Positions 6,926 through 16,116 of a stretch of DNA of 38,460 bases are shown here, in pieces. The stretch lies in the NCBI GenBank assembly GCA_002730485.1, contig PCAH01000033.1, positions 1 through 38,460 on the forward strand, given 5' to 3'. The stretch's first letter is position 1. Every line of letters begins with the position of its first letter. Made by a program: the position numbers and the translations under genes. Under the pieces are notes generated by a model. That model worked only from the letters and a program-made list of their open reading frames with translations. It did not search any database and was not told the origin of the DNA. Source of the stretch: Dehalococcoidia bacterium. Lineage in GTDB: Bacteria > Chloroflexota > Dehalococcoidia > UBA3495.

Positions 6926-7975
6926 ATGAAATTCGGTATGTTTGTACTCCCCTCGTGGCCTCAGCAAGACCCATCCCATCAGGGTCGGCTCTACCACGAG
7001 ATGATCGAGCAGATTCAGTATGCAGAGGAGTTGGGATTTGAGTCGGTTTGGCTGGCTGAACATCACTTCACCCGCTTTGGGATAGTGCCCTCCGCTCTGC
7101 CTTTGGCCACCTACGTGGCTGGACGCACCAAGAAGATACGCATCGGCACCGGAGTGAGCGTGCTCAACTTCCATGACCCGGTGTTCATGGCTGAAGAGAC
7201 GGCGATGTTGGACCTGCTCAGTGACGGCCGCTTGGACTTTGGCATCGGTCGGGGTCAGGTTGTCTATGAGTATGCAAACTTCAAGGTGGACTACAACACC
7301 AGGACACAGCGGTTCAATGAGATCGTAGACATCATCCTGGGTCTCTGGAGCACACCCGGGTTCACCTATCACGGCGAGCACTACCAGGTGGACGACCTGA
7401 CAATCGCTCCGGTGCCGGTCCAGAAGCCGCACCCGCCACTGTACTTTGCCGTTTCCAGGACTCCGGGCACCATCGACGACGCAGTGTCCCGTGGTCTGCC
7501 CATGTTGACCAGTGCCAACACCCCTGACGAAGATGTGCTCGGCCTACGGAATCTATATGCCGCCAGGTGCGCTGAGAAGGGCGTAGAGCCCCAGTGGGAC
7601 AACATGCCGTTCTTCCGTGTGACTTACGTGGGCGAAGTCCAGAAAACGGCCGAGGAAGACACCCGCTCCTCCATGGACTGGGTCGCCGACCTTAATGGCT
7701 ATCGCCGCACCCTCACCGGGGGCAGCGAGATCTACGCCGACCTGGACAAATGGATCAAGACGCGCCCCGAACAGCCGCCCTCATTCGAGTCTCGCCTGGA
7801 ATCTACCGCGAAAGTCGGCACTCCGGAGCGGGTTGTCGAAAGTATCAAAGAACTGCGGGATAAACACAACGTCCAGTACTATACTGCCCACTTCTCCTAC
7901 GGCGACCTGAAGCACGAAAAAGTCATGCGTTCCATGAAACTGTTCGCTGAAGAGGTAATGCCGAAATTTAGGTAG
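6926..7975 (+). CDS. LLM class flavin-dependent oxidoreductase (FMNO paralog 1)
   Basis: A bacterial luciferase-like TIM-barrel monooxygenase. Typical blocks are MKFGMFVLPSW at the N-terminus, GFESVWLAEHHF, the GTGVSVLNFHDPVFMAEE strand, and LDFGIGRGQ. Such enzymes use reduced FMN (or F420) and O2 to oxidise organic or sulfur-containing substrates. I prefer the ATG at 6926 (349 aa) because the conserved first strand begins there and GGAG lies 12 nt upstream; an in-frame ATG at 6890 would add 12 residues without family resemblance. Divergent from the rhodanese operon and upstream of acetyl-CoA synthetase. Confidence 0.88.
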   Translation: MKFGMFVLPSWPQQDPSHQGRLYHEMIEQIQYAEELGFESVWLAEHHFTRFGIVPSALPLATYVAGRTKKIRIGTGVSVLNFHDPVFMAEETAMLDLLSDGRLDFGIGRGQVVYEYANFKVDYNTRTQRFNEIVDIILGLWSTPGFTYHGEHYQVDDLTIAPVPVQKPHPPLYFAVSRTPGTIDDAVSRGLPMLTSANTPDEDVLGLRNLYAARCAEKGVEPQWDNMPFFRVTYVGEVQKTAEEDTRSSMDWVADLNGYRRTLTGGSEIYADLDKWIKTRPEQPPSFESRLESTAKVGTPERVVESIKELRDKHNVQYYTAHFSYGDLKHEKVMRSMKLFAEEVMPKFR

Positions 7976-8059
7976 CTGTCCGCTGACAGCTGCAACGATA
8001 AGGGAATCTATCGCCCAAAGGGCGCTAAAAGGGCCGAAAGTCCCGATTCAATCGGGACT
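7974..8059 (+). promoter_or_regulatory. Hairpin-rich leader between the LLM gene and acetyl-CoA synthetase
   Basis: Four consecutive perfect stems are visible: AGCTGTC/GACAGCT (7974-7991), CGATA/TATCG (7996-8013), CGCCC/GGGCG (8012-8024) and AGTCCCGAT/ATCGGGACT (8039-8059). The second and third share two bases. None is followed by a T-run, so they are not simple terminators. They end 20 nt before the acs start, so they may process or regulate the acs message. Confidence 0.45.
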
Positions 8060-8078
8060 GTGAGCTAAGGAGTTTCCA

Positions 8079-9983
8079 ATGGTTCAGCAAGGACAGATCG
8101 ACCACCTACTCCAAGAGACCGGTCAGATATTGCCACCTTCTGCATTGGTGCAGCAGGCATATCTCCAAGACCACGACGGCGAGTACAAAAAGTCCATCGA
8201 AGATCCAGAGGCCTTCTGGGAAGACGTGGCGAAGGAACTGAACTGGACCAAGCCCTGGGATAAAGTCTTCGAATGGACCTACCCCACTTTCAAGTGGTTC
8301 TTGGGCGCCAAGTGCAACATCACCGCCAATGCCCTGGACCGGCACCTCACCAACGGCAACAAGAACAAGGCCGCCTTCATATTCCTGGGCGAGGACGGAT
8401 CAGAAAGGGTCTACACCTATGGTCGGTTGTCCCAATCGGTCAACCGGTTCGCCAACGGTCTGAAATCCCTGGGCGTGAAGAAGGGCGACCGCGTGGTCAT
8501 CTACATGCCCCTATCTCCGGAAGGTGCCATCGCCATGCTGGCCTGCGCCCGCATCGGCGCTGTCCACAGCGTGGTCTACGCCGGCTTCAGTGTGGGTTCG
8601 TTGAGGGGGCGGATCGAAGACGCCCAGGCCAAGGTGGTTATCACCGCCGATGTTGGCTACCGCCGCGGCAACGAGGTAGACCTGAAAGGCATCTGCGACG
8701 AGACCGTCAAAGATATGGACTTGGTGGAAAAGGTGGTGGTGTGGAGTCGCAAGGGCGCACCGGAAAACCCCACTTCCAAGGACGTGGACTTTGACCAACT
8801 GATGGCCGAAAGCAGCATCCATTGTCCGGCGGAAGAGATGGATTCTGAAGACCCGCTGTACATCCTCTACACCAGCGGGACCACCGGCACTCCCAAGGGC
8901 GTCCAGCACGTCCACGGCGGCTACATGGTGGGCACCTACTATCACTTCAAGACCTTCTGGGACGTTAAAGACGACGACGTCTTCTGGTGCACGTCGGATA
9001 TTGGCTGGGTCGTCGGACACAGCTACATCGTCTACGCGCCACTGGTTGCTGGGGCCACCACGGTCTTCCGTGAAGGGGCCATCGACTACCCTGATCCCAG
9101 CGTCTTCTACGCGACCATTGAGAATTATGGCGTGAACGTGATGTTCACCGCACCGACCCTGCTGCGTATGTTGATGCGTTACGGCGAAGAATACGCGCTG
9201 AATTATGATCTGACATCGCTGCGTTTCTTGACCTGCGCCGGAGAACCCCTGAACCCGGAGGCGCTGAAATGGACCTACGAGTTCATCTGCGGCAACGGAG
9301 AGTGGGGCCACATCGTGGACAACTGGTGGCAGACTGAGACCGGCGGTCCCTGTCTCGGAACCCCCGCCACGTTGCCCGTCAGGCCAGGCCGTGTTGGCGT
9401 GGCGCTGCCCGGAGCAGAACTCGACATAGTTGACCGGGAGGGTGTGCCAATCACCGAGCCAGACAAGGGTGGGTTGCTGGTGATAACCAAACCGTTCCCC
9501 CACTTCTACCGGACGGTGTACGGAGACCCGGAGCGGCAGGCCAAGGATTGGAATACCCTACCCGGAGTCTACTTGACCGGTGACGTGGCCCTGCGGGACG
9601 CCGACGGCTACTACATGGTGGTGGGACGTGCCGATGATGTCCTGAACGTCGCCGGACACCGAATCGGGTCCGCTGAGGTTGAGAGCGCTCTGGTATCCAA
9701 CCCCGCAGTGGCGGAGGCGGCAGTCATCGGCAAGCCCGACGAACTACGCGGCGAGATCATCAAGGCATTCGTTACGCTACGCATGGGCCAGGAACCGTCC
9801 GAAGAGATGGTGGCGGCTTTGAAACTGCACGTTCGTGAGGAACTTGGCCCCATCGCCGTCCCCGCCGAACTGGAGTTCATGCCAGTGCTGCCCAAAACCC
9901 GCTCCGGCAAGATTATGCGTCGCCTACTAAAAGCCAACGAACTGGGCCTAGACCCCGGGGATATAACCACCCTGGAGGACTAG
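8079..9983 (+). CDS. acsA: Acetyl-CoA synthetase (AMP-forming)
   Basis: A 634-aa ANL-superfamily adenylating enzyme that activates acetate (or a similar short acid) with ATP and CoA. The N-terminal ACS region begins with [16 protein letters not shown]. The phosphate-binding P-loop is [11 protein letters not shown] (264-274), [10 protein letters not shown] is the ATP/acyl-binding segment, and [15 protein letters not shown] is the hinge region. The C-terminal domain carries [12 protein letters not shown] with K611, the lysine that is acetylated in related enzymes. Length matches Acs (about 640-650). AAGGAG lies 10 nt before the ATG. Propionate or another short acyl substrate is not excluded. 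Confidence 0.95.
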   Translation: MVQQGQIDHLLQETGQILPPSALVQQAYLQDHDGEYKKSIEDPEAFWEDVAKELNWTKPWDKVFEWTYPTFKWFLGAKCNITANALDRHLTNGNKNKAAFIFLGEDGSERVYTYGRLSQSVNRFANGLKSLGVKKGDRVVIYMPLSPEGAIAMLACARIGAVHSVVYAGFSVGSLRGRIEDAQAKVVITADVGYRRGNEVDLKGICDETVKDMDLVEKVVVWSRKGAPENPTSKDVDFDQLMAESSIHCPAEEMDSEDPLYILYTSGTTGTPKGVQHVHGGYMVGTYYHFKTFWDVKDDDVFWCTSDIGWVVGHSYIVYAPLVAGATTVFREGAIDYPDPSVFYATIENYGVNVMFTAPTLLRMLMRYGEEYALNYDLTSLRFLTCAGEPLNPEALKWTYEFICGNGEWGHIVDNWWQTETGGPCLGTPATLPVRPGRVGVALPGAELDIVDREGVPITEPDKGGLLVITKPFPHFYRTVYGDPERQAKDWNTLPGVYLTGDVALRDADGYYMVVGRADDVLNVAGHRIGSAEVESALVSNPAVAEAAVIGKPDELRGEIIKAFVTLRMGQEPSEEMVAALKLHVREELGPIAVPAELEFMPVLPKTRSGKIMRRLLKANELGLDPGDITTLED

Positions 9984-10022
9984 GGGCCTTCTCCTTAAAC
10001 GATCCTCTCTTCTAGATGGAAG

Positions 10023-10065
10023 TTGATGATTAATTGTTGTAGCATGATATATCGGTTACCATGCT
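10023..10065 (+). promoter_or_regulatory. Predicted higBA promoter with possible operator
   Basis: TTGATG (10023-10028) and GATATA (10046-10051) are 17 nt apart. An inverted repeat AGCATG / CATGCT (10041-10046 and 10060-10065) overlaps the -10 and start region, a plausible site for autorepression by HigA. The motif match is moderate. Confidence 0.35.
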
Positions 10066-10068
10066 ATT

Positions 10069-10365
10069 GTGATTGTCAGTTTTGCCGACAAAGGGACTGA
10101 AGACGTGTTCAATGGGACGACTTCTTCCGCTGCGAGATGTACGTGCCCTCGATCTCTGCTGAGTACAGCGTCGAGAAAACTTGATTTGCTGGACTCAGCA
10201 GCGTTATTGAATGACCTGTTGGTTCCACCAAGGAACCGCCTGGAGAGTCTGAGGGGAGACCGCGAAGGTCAGCACAGTATTCGGATAAATGATCAATATC
10301 GAATTTGTTTTAGTTGGTCTGATTCCGGAGCCAGCAACGTTGAGATAGCGGACTACCATCCGTGA
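10069..10365 (+). CDS. higB: HigB-type toxin of the RelE/ParE superfamily
   Basis: A 98-aa protein beginning SFADKGTEDVFNG and containing RKLDLLDSA, LLVPPRNRLESLRGDREGQHSIRINDQYRICF and ending VEIADYHP, the standard HigB layout. HigB toxins are ribosome-dependent mRNA endonucleases neutralised by HigA. The start is GTG. The segment at residues 17-30 (TSSAARCTCPRSLL) matches the family only loosely, but the frame is open throughout. It is followed 28 nt later by higA. Confidence 0.88.
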   Translation: MIVSFADKGTEDVFNGTTSSAARCTCPRSLLSTASRKLDLLDSAALLNDLLVPPRNRLESLRGDREGQHSIRINDQYRICFSWSDSGASNVEIADYHP

Positions 10366-10393
10366 TCCGTGGTCTTAATCAGGAGCATTAATA

Positions 10394-10696
10394 ATGGTTA
10401 GAATACCTTCCGACAGAGAACCAACCCATCCCGGTGAAATGCTGGTCAAAGAATTCTTAGAACCGATGGGCATCACTCAACGGGACTTGGCTGATGGTAT
10501 CCACGTGCCTTATCAGAGAGTAAACGAGATTGTGAATGGTCGTCGCGGAATCACGGCCAGCACTGCCCTTCGATTAGCGAAGTATTTTGGAAACTCGGAG
10601 GAATTTTGGCTGGTTCTTCAACTACGTTGGGATCTATACCAAGCCAGGAAGGCCGGTGAAGCCGAACTCGAAGAAATTCATCCCTTAAGCGCTTAG
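10394..10696 (+). CDS. higA: HigA-type antitoxin (Xre-family HTH)
   Basis: A 100-aa protein starting with the HigA signature HPGEMLVKEFLEPMGITQRDLA, followed by a helix-turn-helix (about 25-65, VPYQRVNEIVNGRRGITAST) and the conserved FGNSEEFWLVLQLRWDLYQA segment. It binds HigB and represses the higBA promoter. Gene order toxin before antitoxin is typical for hig loci. AGGAG lies 8 nt before the ATG. Confidence 0.93.
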   Translation: MVRIPSDREPTHPGEMLVKEFLEPMGITQRDLADGIHVPYQRVNEIVNGRRGITASTALRLAKYFGNSEEFWLVLQLRWDLYQARKAGEAELEEIHPLSA

Positions 10697-10750
10697 TTCC
10701 AAACCCATAACCCTGTCCCCAATCAAACCTAGGAGAACAAACCAAACGCC

Positions 10751-11881
10751 ATGAAGGTCTATTACTTCAGCGAATTTCCCTATCACGAATACCCTGAGGA
10801 AGAGGCGGAAAAGTACCCGTCGTTGCGGCTTACTTTTCCCAACACCCACTTTGATCCCAACACGGCCACCGACCTGTTCAAACGCTACTTTGACGAATGC
10901 CAGTACGCCGACGAACTGGGTTACCACGGCATCATGGTCAATGAGCACCACACCACACCGTCGTGCATGAACGCATCCTGCAACCTGACGGCGTCGGTGC
11001 TGGCCCGCATTACCAAACAGGCCAAGATATTGCTGCTGGGCAACATCCTCCCCATCCACGAGAACCCAACCCGCTTGGCAGAAGAGATCGCCATGATCGA
11101 TGTGATCTCCGGCGGTCGGGTAATATCCGGCTTGGTTCGGGGTACAGGAGTGGAGACCGTCTCCACCAACATCAACCCCACCGAGAACCGGGAGCGGTTC
11201 GAGGAATGCCACGACCTTCTGATCAAGACTTGGACCACGCCGGGGCCGTTCCGCTGGGAGGGCAAGCACTACAACTACCGAGTGGTGAACCCCTGGATGG
11301 TGCCTGTGCAGAAGCCCCATCCGCCCGTCTGGGTACCAGGGACATCCAGTCCGGAGACTGCCGAATGGGCCGGAGCGCACGGCTACACCTACGTTGCATT
11401 CCTAACCGCTTTGGACGTTACTCTGGAGTTGTTCGACATGTACCGCGCCGCGGCCACGGCGGCCGGACATACTCCAAGCAAGGACAATTTCGGGTACTTA
11501 CTCTGCTGCTACGTGGCCGACACCCAGGAGAAGGCTGACGAGCAGGCTAAGCACTTCCTCTGGCGCATGGGCGCAACCACCAGAGGCCCCAGGGAGTACA
11601 TGAACCCGGTTGGCTACCGTTCAGTTGCCGCCACGGCAGTGGCCGGTCGACGGAACGCCGTACCACTGGGACAGCAATCGTTTGAGGAGCTAAAAGAGAA
11701 CTACCATATCGTCTGCGGCACGCCCGACACCGTCCTGGAAAAGTTGGAGTATTTGCATGGCCGCCTGGGCATGGAACACCTGATCATGTACGGCCAGGAA
11801 TCCAAGATGGACCACGAAGCCACCATGTCCAACATCGGCTTGTTCGGCAAGGGGATTCTGCCGATCATTAGAGACTGGTAG
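10751..11881 (+). CDS. LLM class flavin-dependent oxidoreductase (FMNO paralog 2)
   Basis: A 376-aa luciferase-like monooxygenase. Family blocks: YFSEFPYHEYP near the N-terminus, LGYHGIMVNEHHTTPSCMN, ILLLGNILPIHENPTRLAEEIAMIDVISGGRVISGLVRGTG (read in parts), and a C-terminal DTVLEKLEYLHGRLGMEHL. It belongs to a different branch from the gene at 6926, judging by low similarity outside the core motifs. Flavin and O2 use is expected from the family; substrate unknown. AGGAGA lies 14 nt upstream of the ATG, rather far. It follows higA by 54 nt. Confidence 0.92.
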   Translation: MKVYYFSEFPYHEYPEEEAEKYPSLRLTFPNTHFDPNTATDLFKRYFDECQYADELGYHGIMVNEHHTTPSCMNASCNLTASVLARITKQAKILLLGNILPIHENPTRLAEEIAMIDVISGGRVISGLVRGTGVETVSTNINPTENRERFEECHDLLIKTWTTPGPFRWEGKHYNYRVVNPWMVPVQKPHPPVWVPGTSSPETAEWAGAHGYTYVAFLTALDVTLELFDMYRAAATAAGHTPSKDNFGYLLCCYVADTQEKADEQAKHFLWRMGATTRGPREYMNPVGYRSVAATAVAGRRNAVPLGQQSFEELKENYHIVCGTPDTVLEKLEYLHGRLGMEHLIMYGQESKMDHEATMSNIGLFGKGILPIIRDW

Positions 11882-11884
11882 AGG

Positions 11885-12017
11885 GGCGGAAATTCCCCTC
11901 AGTCCCCTTTTATGAAAGGGGAAGGCGCTGCTCATTATCATGGTTGATAGTTCGAGCCAAGTTCGGCTCTAGGAGCCCCCCTTTCACAAAAGGGGGGCTG
12001 TGGGGATTTCCCCTAAC
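11885..12017. repeat. Pair of inverted copies of the dispersed palindromic repeat
   Basis: Two hairpins face each other. CCCCTTT-tatg-AAAGGGG (11904-11921) is preceded by GGAAATTCCCC. AGCCCCCCTTT-caca-AAAGGGGGGCT (11974-11999) is followed by GTGGGGATTTCCCC. They are the same element as 5092-5130, here as a head-to-head pair filling most of the 245-nt gap before the ABC transporter. Confidence 0.65.
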
Positions 12018-12126
12018 TCCAAAATGATAGACTGGATAACAAGTTAGACCGTATCCGACTTGCTAAGCCATAGTCGCAATTCACACGGCGCGCAAGCGCC
12101 GTTTTCTATATCAGGTGGACCCGATA

Positions 12127-14148
12127 ATGCACCACGCAGTTCCGGAACCGCCGGCAAAAAAGGCAGAGGCCATCGGCCTTCCCCCACCGTCCAGCCCCAT
12201 CGTGCCCAGGACCGTCCGCCTGTTCAGGCCGTACCGGTTCCAGGTGATCTCGGTGACGGTCCTGATTTTGCTTACGGCCAGCATCGGCGTGATCAACCCC
12301 GTGCTCATCAAGGTCGTGTTCGACTCGGCTTTGTTCCCGTCTACGGGTGGACCCGACATGAACCTGCTCTGGGTGCTGGCCGGAATCATGTCGGCCATCG
12401 CCATCCTGAACGGCTTGATGGGAGTGCTTCAGACCTACATGACCAACTCTGTGGGCCAGAGTGTCATGCGCGACCTTCGCGACGCCGTCTACGCCCATCT
12501 TCAAGGCATGTCATTGGGGTTCTTCACCAGCACCCGCACTGGAGAGATACAGTCCCGGGTTTCCAACGACGTAGGTGGTATCCAGTCGGTGGTGACCAGC
12601 ACACTTACGGACACCGTGGCCAACACTGTCATCTTCCTGAGCACCCTGGTGGCGATGCTGATCCTTTCTTGGGAATTGACCATCGTGGCCGTGGCAACAG
12701 TGCCCTTCTTCTTTGTGCTGACCCGCTTCGTCGGCAAACGGCGACGGGCGGTCACCTCGGAGGCCCAACGGTCTATGGCCGAGGTCACTGCCATCACTCA
12801 AGAGACGCTGTCTGTGTCAGGAATCATGCTGGCTAAGTTGTTTGGCCGTCAGACCCAGGAGATGGCCAATTTCCACCGTCACAACCAGGAGTTGTCTGAT
12901 CTGGCCGTGCGACAGCAAATGATCGGCCATTCATTCTTCGCTGTGGTGATGACCTTTCTGTCCATCTCACCGGCGTTTATCTACCTGCTGGCCGGCTACC
13001 TGATTTCCGACACCGGAGCGCCAGCAGTCACAGCTGGGACCATTATCGCCTTCACCACTCTGCAGAGTCGTTTGTATTTTCCGGTGGGGAGGCTGCTGCA
13101 AGTGTCGGTTGAATTGCAGTCGTCTATGGCCTTGTTCGAGCGTATTTACGGGTACCTGGATCTGACCCAAGACATCGTTGATTCGCCGGATGCCAAGTCG
13201 CTGGACATAGAACAGGTCTCCGGTGGGATCACCTTTGATTCGGTGCGGGTAAATTACGCACGGTCTTACGGTGCCGCCAGTGATGAGATTGCCGCCGACG
13301 TGGAAGAGGACTCACGGCTGTGGGCTTTGGATGGCGTCAGCCTGGATATTCCACCGGGGCAGCTGGCCGCCTTTGTGGGACCGAGCGGCGCGGGCAAGAC
13401 GACACTGGCATACCTGGTGCCACGCCTCTATGACGTGACAGAGGGGTCGGTGTCCATCGATGGCACGGACGTTAGGCGGATCCGGCAGGTGGACCTGGCA
13501 GCTATCATCGGGTTTGTCACCCAGGACAGTTACCTGTTCCACGACACCATGGAGCGGAACCTGCTCTACGCCAGGCCGGAGGCCAGCCGGGACGAGATGA
13601 TCGCGGCGGCCAAAGCGGCCTTCATCCATGACCGCATCATGGAGATGCCCGACGGCTATGACACGGTCGTTGGAGAGCGGGGTTTCCGGCTCTCGGGCGG
13701 TGAGAGGCAGCGGTTGTCCATCGCCAGGGTGATCTTGCATCAACCTCGGGTGTTGATACTGGATGAAGCCACTTCAGCCTTGGACACAACCAGTGAGCGG
13801 TATGTGCAGTCGGCGTTGCAGCCTCTTATGCGAGATCGGACGACCATGGTGATAGCCCACCGGCTGTCCACCATCATCGCCGCTGACATCATCTATGTTG
13901 TGGACCAGGGCCGGATAGTCGAGACCGGAACCCACGATCAGTTGATAGCCAAGGGCGGCCGATACGCCAACCTCTACCAGCAGCAGTTCGGCGGTGGCCG
14001 CATCGAGGCCTACTGTGAAGATGGCGTCATCTTCAGCGACGGCAGCATCAGCACGTCGGAACGACCGGAACCAGTGCTGGCCGGTGAGGCACCTGATGCG
14101 CCCAGGCGTCGCCGTGGCGATGACGAGCGGATGCCCTGGGAGGAGTAA
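12127..14148 (+). CDS. ABC exporter half-transporter (fused permease and ATPase)
   Basis: A 673-aa protein with the type IV (exporter) layout: six TM helices in the first 320 residues, then an ATP-binding domain. Walker A GPSGAGKTT (about 418-426), signature LSGGERQR (about 522-529), Walker B VLILDEATSALD (about 542-553) and the H-loop VIAHRLS are all intact. A polar insert (SYGAASDEIAADVEEDSRL) sits between the first strands of the ATPase, and a charged tail of about 60 residues follows it; both are unusual. I choose ATG 12127 because AGGTGG lies 8 nt upstream; GTG 12115 is an alternative within that site. It works as a homo- or heterodimer; no partner is adjacent. Substrate unknown. Confidence 0.92.
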   Translation: MHHAVPEPPAKKAEAIGLPPPSSPIVPRTVRLFRPYRFQVISVTVLILLTASIGVINPVLIKVVFDSALFPSTGGPDMNLLWVLAGIMSAIAILNGLMGVLQTYMTNSVGQSVMRDLRDAVYAHLQGMSLGFFTSTRTGEIQSRVSNDVGGIQSVVTSTLTDTVANTVIFLSTLVAMLILSWELTIVAVATVPFFFVLTRFVGKRRRAVTSEAQRSMAEVTAITQETLSVSGIMLAKLFGRQTQEMANFHRHNQELSDLAVRQQMIGHSFFAVVMTFLSISPAFIYLLAGYLISDTGAPAVTAGTIIAFTTLQSRLYFPVGRLLQVSVELQSSMALFERIYGYLDLTQDIVDSPDAKSLDIEQVSGGITFDSVRVNYARSYGAASDEIAADVEEDSRLWALDGVSLDIPPGQLAAFVGPSGAGKTTLAYLVPRLYDVTEGSVSIDGTDVRRIRQVDLAAIIGFVTQDSYLFHDTMERNLLYARPEASRDEMIAAAKAAFIHDRIMEMPDGYDTVVGERGFRLSGGERQRLSIARVILHQPRVLILDEATSALDTTSERYVQSALQPLMRDRTTMVIAHRLSTIIAADIIYVVDQGRIVETGTHDQLIAKGGRYANLYQQQFGGGRIEAYCEDGVIFSDGSISTSERPEPVLAGEAPDAPRRRRGDDERMPWEE

Positions 14149-14181
14149 CGGTTTCTACTTCTGAACCTGACTGCGGCGCGT

Positions 14182-14308
14182 CCATGGTTCGACGGGCTCA
14201 CCACGAACGGTTGGCTTGGGTCCGGTCGCCTTAGTCTAAGGCGAGCCATTTTGTAGTTAGACCGAACCTAATTTCCACCAGATCCGTTCGTCCTGAGCCC
14301 GTCGAAGG
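14182..14308. repeat. Palindromic intergenic element, copy A
   Basis: Left arm TTCGACGGGCTCACCACGAA (14188-14207) and right arm starting CCGTTCGTCCTGAGCCC (14284-14308) are inverted relative to each other and enclose about 75 bp, which is shared with copy B (TTTGTAGTTAGACCGAACCT). The arms are of a type that I know as widespread in environmental genomes. Confidence 0.75.
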
Positions 14309-14374
14309 ATGCACCCAAGTCAATTCTCACCAGAGCTTTTGCCCTAGTTGAGATCTGTTGCCCTATGCGCGTCC

Positions 14375-14500
14375 ATGGTTCGACGGGGCTTACCACGAAC
14401 GGTTGGCTAGGTTTGGTCACCTTAGTCAAAAGCTGGCCAGTTTGTAGTTAGACCGAACCTAATTTCCACTGAAATCGTTCATCCTGAGCCCGTCGAAGGA
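14375..14500. repeat. Palindromic intergenic element, copy B
   Basis: A diverged direct copy of 14182-14308: left arm 14379-14402, right arm 14476-14500, with a nearly identical core (GTAGTTAGACCGAACCTAAT). It ends 11 bp from the stop of the GIY-YIG pseudogene. Confidence 0.75.
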
Positions 14501-14510
14501 CCCGCTAAAG

Positions 14511-14810
14511 TCAGGTTTCATAGACGTCTCCACCGCGACGTTTTGCGAGCTCGACCAGCCTTTCCCAATCACCAGAAATCAATGCCTCTTTCTTGGCCCG
14601 AGACCAGCCCTTGATCTGGCGTTCTCTAGTAATCGCCTCTTCTCGGGTGGCGAATTTATCTGTGAAAACCCAAACGACAGGCCGCTGTTTCTACGTGTAA
14701 CCACCGAGGATTCTCTGTTGATAGGCCTCTAACCGTGATTCCAAATCATCAGTGTGGCCGGTGTAGTAGGAATTGTCTGAGCAACGGAGGATGTAGAGGT
14801 GGAATCGCAT
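14511..14810 (-). pseudogene. GIY-YIG nuclease-domain protein with in-frame TAG
   Basis: A 99-residue GIY-YIG domain of the small UvrC-like type: FHLYILRCSDNSYYTGHTDD at the start, then TREEAITRERQIKGWSRAKK and DWERLVELAK. The frame is intact except for one TAG at codon 40 (14693-14691), at GGYT-stop-KQRPVVWVF, where relatives normally have an Ala or similar residue. Either the gene is inactivated or the stop is read through. The ORF is sandwiched between palindromic repeat copies A and B on one side and a half copy C on the other, so gene and repeats appear to form one unit. Confidence 0.8.
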
Positions 14811-14880
14811 TGGATGAATTAAGGGGAGGTCATCCAAAAAGATGGCCTCCCCTTACTCTTGTTGATTGGCTGATGCGTGT

Positions 14881-14911
14881 TCATGGTTCGACGGGGCTCA
14901 CCACGAACGGT
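14881..14911 (+). repeat. Palindromic element, left-arm-only copy C
   Basis: The segment around TTCGACGGGGCTCACCACGA (14888-14907) repeats the left arm of copies A and B, upstream of the GIY-YIG start and 36 bp from the end of the LLM gene; no matching right arm follows. Confidence 0.7.
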
Positions 14912-14946
14912 TGACTTGTGTTGGGTTCGGCCCAACTCGCTGCTGC

Positions 14947-16065
14947 TTACTTGAAGTGGGGTATTACTTCGTCCGTTAGGATCTGGATCGATTTCATGAC
15001 TACTTCACGGGGGACGGATGAAGTCCAGTTGACCTCGAACATGATCTCATCGGTGCTGTACATGTCGCGAAGCATCTCGATCTTTTCCACAACCTCTGGA
15101 CCCGTTCCGAAGAGGTTGACCTCTGCGGTAGTGTCAGGGCTGGCGGCACCGGCGTCGGTGCTGCCAATCCCGGTCCTTCCAGAGAAATACCTTCGCGCCA
15201 GGTCCATGAGCGACTCAACATGGCGGTCGTTCTCTTCTTTGGTGTCGGACAGCAAGGTCGGGATGCGGACCACTGTGGACGGTTCGCCAGGATGTCCGGC
15301 GTCCTTCCAAGCCTTCCGGTAGCTCTTGACATCCTCCCTGAGGATTGCGGAGCCCCTGATGTTGTGGGTAGAACTTCCGGCTCCAATCGCGATCTTGTAG
15401 CCCATCTTTCCCATGGGTATGAAACTAGACTGACTGTCTACCGGCAGCACCATGGGAGGATAGGGCTTCTGGTAGGGCTTGGGGATGGACAGGTACGGCT
15501 CGTAGAACGGGGGATAGTTGTAATACTTGCCCTCAAATCCGGAGAAAGAATCCTCGGTCCAGAGTTGTTTCATGACCTCCAGGAACTCGAAGAAATAGTC
15601 CCGGCGCTCGTCAGAACCACGTGAGCGCGCGCCCGCGCCGTAGTAGAACCGGCCCTGGCTGACCTGGTCGATGATAGAGATCTGCTCGGCGGTCTGGAAC
15701 GGGTCGTCCAGCATCAGATTGTCGAAGGCGTACCGCTCATGGGGTAGTGCCCTCTCCGACAATTCTTCCCCGGGCAACTTCATCAATGGGCGGTGGATGG
15801 ACGATCCAATCTTGATGTTCTGGGTACGGGCAGCGATCACTGCAGCGAGCATGAGAACCTGGGGGTCCATGCTGGCCTGTTTGGAGAAATGGCTGCCGCC
15901 GAACCAGACGTAGTCCCAGCCTGCGGACTCGACTGCGTCGATCTGTTCAAAATTCTTGGTGTAAGCTTCCGATTCGAGAAGCTCTCCGCCATCATATGTT
16001 GGGTCCCAGGGGAACTTGCCGCCGGCGTAGACGGCGTTCCAGGTATCAAATAATCCGAAATCCAT
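14947..16065 (-). CDS. LLM class flavin-dependent oxidoreductase (FMNO paralog 3)
   Basis: A 372-aa luciferase-like protein starting MDFGLFDTWNAVYAGG. Core features are VESAGWDYVWFGGSHFSKQ, a strand with IKIGSSIHRPL, and ISIIDQVSQGRFYYGAGARSRGS. The histidine-containing AEHH motif of paralog 1 is changed to GGSHF, so active-site chemistry may differ. AGGAG lies 8 nt before the ATG. It is the last gene of a same-strand run with the CCG protein (51 nt upstream) and the gamma-glutamyltransferase, suggesting a shared pathway. Confidence 0.9.
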   Translation of the reverse strand: MDFGLFDTWNAVYAGGKFPWDPTYDGGELLESEAYTKNFEQIDAVESAGWDYVWFGGSHFSKQASMDPQVLMLAAVIAARTQNIKIGSSIHRPLMKLPGEELSERALPHERYAFDNLMLDDPFQTAEQISIIDQVSQGRFYYGAGARSRGSDERRDYFFEFLEVMKQLWTEDSFSGFEGKYYNYPPFYEPYLSIPKPYQKPYPPMVLPVDSQSSFIPMGKMGYKIAIGAGSSTHNIRGSAILREDVKSYRKAWKDAGHPGEPSTVVRIPTLLSDTKEENDRHVESLMDLARRYFSGRTGIGSTDAGAASPDTTAEVNLFGTGPEVVEKIEMLRDMYSTDEIMFEVNWTSSVPREVVMKSIQILTDEVIPHFK

Positions 16066-16116
16066 GATCGCTACTCCTAAGTTGTCGTTCGGTCTGTTGG
16101 TGCGTTGCCAGCGAGA

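Noticed and set aside
8511..9503. A 330-codon minus-strand ORF inside acetyl-CoA synthetase
   Set aside because: It is fully antisense to a clear Acs gene; its composition (His, Val, Gly rich) is that of a shadow frame.
14175..14911. tRNA genes or a CRISPR array, suggested by repeated GGTTCGA-like segments
   Set aside because: The motif is part of the arms of long palindromes; no cloverleaf and no regular spacers.
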